Assembly (NCBI GenBank): GCA_937915915.1
Contig: CALGGN010000123.1
Location: forward strand, 1-7,511
Direction of reading: 5' to 3'
Length of the DNA stretch: 7,511 nt
Source of the DNA: an uncultured Selenomonas sp.
GTDB lineage: Bacteria > Bacillota > Negativicutes > Selenomonadales > Selenomonadaceae
Positions 6,440 to 7,511 of this stretch are shown here, in pieces (within the stretch, counting starts at the first letter, position 1; the number at the start of each line of letters is the position of its first letter). The notes beneath the pieces are model-generated. The model was not told the origin of the DNA and did no database searches. It saw only the letters and a program-made list of their open reading frames with translations. Both the position numbers and the translations under genes were made by a program.

Positions 6440-6446
6440 ATGTCAA
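6246..6446 (-). mobile_element. Transposase remnant, probably IS1380-like
   Basis: The minus-strand reading frame from TTG 6446 gives 66 codons. Residues about 29-49 run G-E-F-R-Y-A-A-K-S-W-S-K-E-R-R-V-V-Y-K-I-E. This resembles the block 'G-E-F-x-Y-x-A-x-S-W-x-x-x-R-R-V-V-x-K-x-E' that I know from the middle of IS1380-family DDE transposases. Full transposases are about 400-480 residues long, so only a small internal piece is left. After K-I-E the similarity stops, and a stop codon follows at 6248-6246. No start signal or terminal repeats can be assigned. The exact IS family is uncertain because it rests on one short motif. Confidence 0.5.
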
Positions 6447-6595
6447 GAGAATTTCATGAATGGATACTGAAAAGAGCGATAGCAGTCATGGAAAGGGGAG
6501 AAAAGGAGCCAGTAGATGCTGACGGCAAACCGATGAAATTGGTGGAATGCCTGTTCCCGGATTTGCAGCCGGGACAGAGGTTGTTTGAGTGCTAA
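6440..6595 (+). CDS. Short hypothetical ORF, 51 codons
   Basis: From ATG 6440 to TAA 6595 the frame encodes a 51-residue polypeptide that starts MSREFHEW and ends with G-Q-R-L-F-E-C. It contains 'ERGEKEPVDADGKP' and looks soluble and charged. I do not recognise a family. The frame is open further upstream to 6335, but there it only mirrors the opposite-strand transposase remnant. No Shine-Dalgarno sequence precedes the ATG. It may be the tail of a gene cut by the mobile element, or not a gene at all. Its codons look like those of neighbouring genes, which is why it is listed. Confidence 0.3.
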   Translation: MSREFHEWILKRAIAVMERGEKEPVDADGKPMKLVECLFPDLQPGQRLFEC

Positions 6596-6599
6596 GAAG

Positions 6600-6624
6600 A
6601 AAAAACTCCCGCCGTAGGGCGGGA
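6600..6624 (-). terminator. Rho-independent terminator of the DUF3990 operon
   Basis: On the minus strand, TCCCGCC pairs with GGCGGGA around a CTAC loop (6624-6607, 7 GC-rich pairs). One G follows, then six T at 6605-6600. It lies about 50 nt beyond the stop of the 94-codon gene. On the plus strand no T-run follows the stem, so it acts mainly for leftward transcription. Confidence 0.8.
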
Positions 6625-6630
6625 TCGGGT

Positions 6631-6675
6631 TTACCAGTTGGCCTGCACAGCGGCCTGGGTCTGGCTGCGGGTGGC
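6631..6675 (-). pseudogene. Possible orphan C-terminal tail of another gene
   Basis: Between the 94-codon gene and the terminator, one minus-strand frame reads A-T-R-S-Q-T-Q-A-A-V-Q-A-N-W followed by TAA at 6633-6631. The stretch is GC-rich with well-ordered third positions, and the stop sits directly before the terminator, as for a genuine gene end. There is no start. It may be the last 14 codons of a gene whose body was replaced by the DUF3990 module. It is short, so chance cannot be excluded, and I do not recognise the parent protein. Confidence 0.3.
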
Positions 6676-6959
6676 TATTGATGTGCAAACATCATTTCCA
6701 AACGAGGGTCATATTTTGCAAATTTGCGCAATTCATCCCCTGTGGGCCAGCGGTAACCATTCATCATGTAGTTGCACCAATCATATACATCATAATGCAT
6801 GACGTATTGGGCACCGTCATAATCACGGCATTTTTCAATCAACCCGCTGCCACGAATCAGCTTCTTACGCTCTTCGCGAGAATAGCCACGTTCTTTAAGA
6901 ATACGCATTATGGTACCAAAGTATTTTTGTATTTCCATCCTAAATCCGGCAAACAGCAT
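6675..6959 (-). CDS. 94-residue partner protein of the DUF3990-like gene, putative antitoxin
   Basis: ATG 6959-6957 shares one base with the TAA of the upstream gene (TAATG), and AAGGTGG lies 7 nt before it. This start is far better supported than an in-frame start at 7022, which would lie inside the neighbouring gene. The 94-residue product is soluble, with no signal or membrane segment. It has a basic helix (residues about 20-37, L-K-E-R-G-Y-S-R-E-E-R-K-K-L) and an aromatic middle part (D-V-Y-D-W-C-N-Y-M-M at 57-66). I do not recognise a named family. The overlap means it is co-translated with the DUF3990-like protein. By analogy with two-gene modules that pair DUF3990 proteins with a small protein, it could neutralise or assist its partner. 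Here the putative toxin gene comes first. Confidence 0.7.
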   Translation of the reverse strand: MLFAGFRMEIQKYFGTIMRILKERGYSREERKKLIRGSGLIEKCRDYDGAQYVMHYDVYDWCNYMMNGYRWPTGDELRKFAKYDPRLEMMFAHQ

Positions 6960-7429
6960 TATAAATCCACCTTTCTGATATTCGAGATGTGATTGACAGC
7001 ATGATTGGAGAGTACAACCCACTGCCAGCCATTAGGGTTAATATGCACCTTGCTAACGGCTTCTTCAAAGGTGAGAAGTTTTGCTCTATAGCGGGCGTAC
7101 ATTCGCGAAACGCCGGAATCAGCCATGGGGCCGTATATGCAATCGTAATCAGTTGGGGGAAGGATTCCGAAGCGGTTCTTGATGATAAATTCGGCCCATT
7201 CTTTTGTTGGAGAGTCAAACCCCTTTACCTTTAGGCCGTTATCATTGAGTTCCATGCTCAGTACGCAAGGGGCTATAGTATTTCTTGCCCATTCTATAGC
7301 TTGGGCAAGGCGGGGTGTAGTATAAAAGCCCTGGCCAAAGTCCATGAATGGCCGGCCTACGGTAATAGAAATGCCATTTGAAAGTATTTTTTCAGCACTG
7401 AAGACATCTGTGCCATGGTAAAGAATCAA
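6959..7429 (-). CDS. DUF3990-type ADP-ribosyltransferase-like protein, putative toxin
   Basis: This is a 156-residue protein from TTG 7429, with AAGGGAG about 10 nt upstream and no alternative start before residue 29. It begins M-I-L-Y-H-G-T (residues 1-7), the N-terminal strand with the His of ADP-ribosyltransferase folds. D-F-G-Q-G-F-Y-T-T follows at 30-38, the conserved DUF3990 motif with the catalytic-type Tyr, and then Q-A-I-E-W-A (43-48). The later blocks K-E-W-A-E-F-I-I-K-N-R (76-86) and Y-D-C-I-Y-G-P-M-A-D (95-104) are also typical of DUF3990. The family is predicted to transfer ADP-ribose from NAD+ to a cellular target, and such genes are often paired with a small partner, as here. 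Length is normal for the family. The target is unknown. A consensus promoter lies directly upstream. Confidence 0.8.
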   Translation of the reverse strand: MILYHGTDVFSAEKILSNGISITVGRPFMDFGQGFYTTPRLAQAIEWARNTIAPCVLSMELNDNGLKVKGFDSPTKEWAEFIIKNRFGILPPTDYDCIYGPMADSGVSRMYARYRAKLLTFEEAVSKVHINPNGWQWVVLSNHAVNHISNIRKVDL

Positions 7430-7467
7430 GGTGGGAAATCTCCCTTCATAGCAATATTCTTACTATT

Positions 7468-7495
7468 ATTTTAGCAAATGGGGAGGGTTTGTCAA
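7468..7495 (-). promoter_or_regulatory. Sigma-A promoter of the DUF3990-type module
   Basis: On the minus strand TTGACA lies at 7495-7490, then a 16-nt spacer, then TAAAAT at 7473-7468 with an upstream TGC (extended -10). Transcription should begin near 7461, giving a leader of about 30 nt before TTG 7429. The element is nearly identical to the promoter at 695-722. Confidence 0.75.
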
Positions 7496-7511
7496 TATGA
7501 GGGGATTTGCC

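Noticed and set aside
6441..6480. TTGACA on the minus strand at 6446-6441 as a promoter
   Set aside because: No acceptable -10 hexamer follows at 16-18 nt, and it lies inside the transposase remnant.
7430..7446. Inverted repeat GGGA-AATC-TCCC in the leader of the DUF3990-type gene as an operator or hairpin
   Set aside because: The arms are only 4 bp and overlap the ribosome site, which can occur by chance. There is too little to support an operator.
1..7511. CRISPR arrays, tRNA or rRNA genes, riboswitches
   Set aside because: I saw no regularly spaced repeats and no cloverleaf or rRNA-like segments. The operon gaps of 14-23 nt are too short for a riboswitch, and the 118-bp divergent region shows no recognisable one.

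Overview
The window looks like an accessory stretch of a Firmicutes genome, probably from the Negativicutes (Selenomonas-like). This is inferred from strong GGAGG-type ribosome binding sites, three genes that appear to start with TTG, consensus TTGACA/TAAAAT promoters, moderate GC content and an Rpn-type gene of the kind common in that group. No rRNA, tRNA or other marker gene fixes the taxon.

Layout. (1) Positions 1-666, minus strand: a PD-(D/E)XK nuclease gene of the Rpn/'putative transposase' family. It runs off the left edge and seems to lack its usual N-terminus. It has its own promoter at 695-722. (2) Positions 785-6163, plus strand: a tight five-gene operon with junctions of 23 nt or less. 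In order it encodes a CysC/APS-kinase-like nucleotide kinase, a cytidylyltransferase-PEP mutase fusion, a radical SAM-cytidylyltransferase fusion, a TPP-dependent phosphonopyruvate decarboxylase and a DHH/DHHA1 phosphoesterase of the NrnA (oligoribonuclease/pAp phosphatase) type. (3) Positions 6164-6630: scar tissue holding a minus-strand transposase remnant, a 51-codon ORF and a good minus-strand terminator. (4) Positions 6675-7495, minus strand: a promoter, a DUF3990-type ADP-ribosyltransferase-like gene and a 94-codon partner whose start overlaps its stop. This arrangement resembles a toxin-antitoxin pair.

The operon is the main interest. PEP mutase makes phosphonopyruvate and the decarboxylase pulls the reaction forward to phosphonoacetaldehyde. 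Two cytidylyltransferase domains point to CMP-activated phosphonate intermediates, as in fosfomycin synthesis (Fom1) and PntC-type phosphonate tailoring. One is fused to PEP mutase and has lost the usual G-x-S-S/T motif; the other is fused to a radical SAM enzyme and keeps it. The flanking kinase and NrnA-type phosphatase make a logical pair: one could add a 3'-phosphate to a CMP-linked donor, as the CysC-like Cj1415 does for CDP-phosphoramidate in Campylobacter, and the other could clear the 3',5'-bisphosphate nucleotide left after transfer. No aminotransferase, alcohol dehydrogenase or transferase is present, so the end product cannot be read from this window. The radical SAM-cytidylyltransferase fusion and the kinase/phosphatase bracket are the best candidates for an undescribed phosphonate activation pathway.
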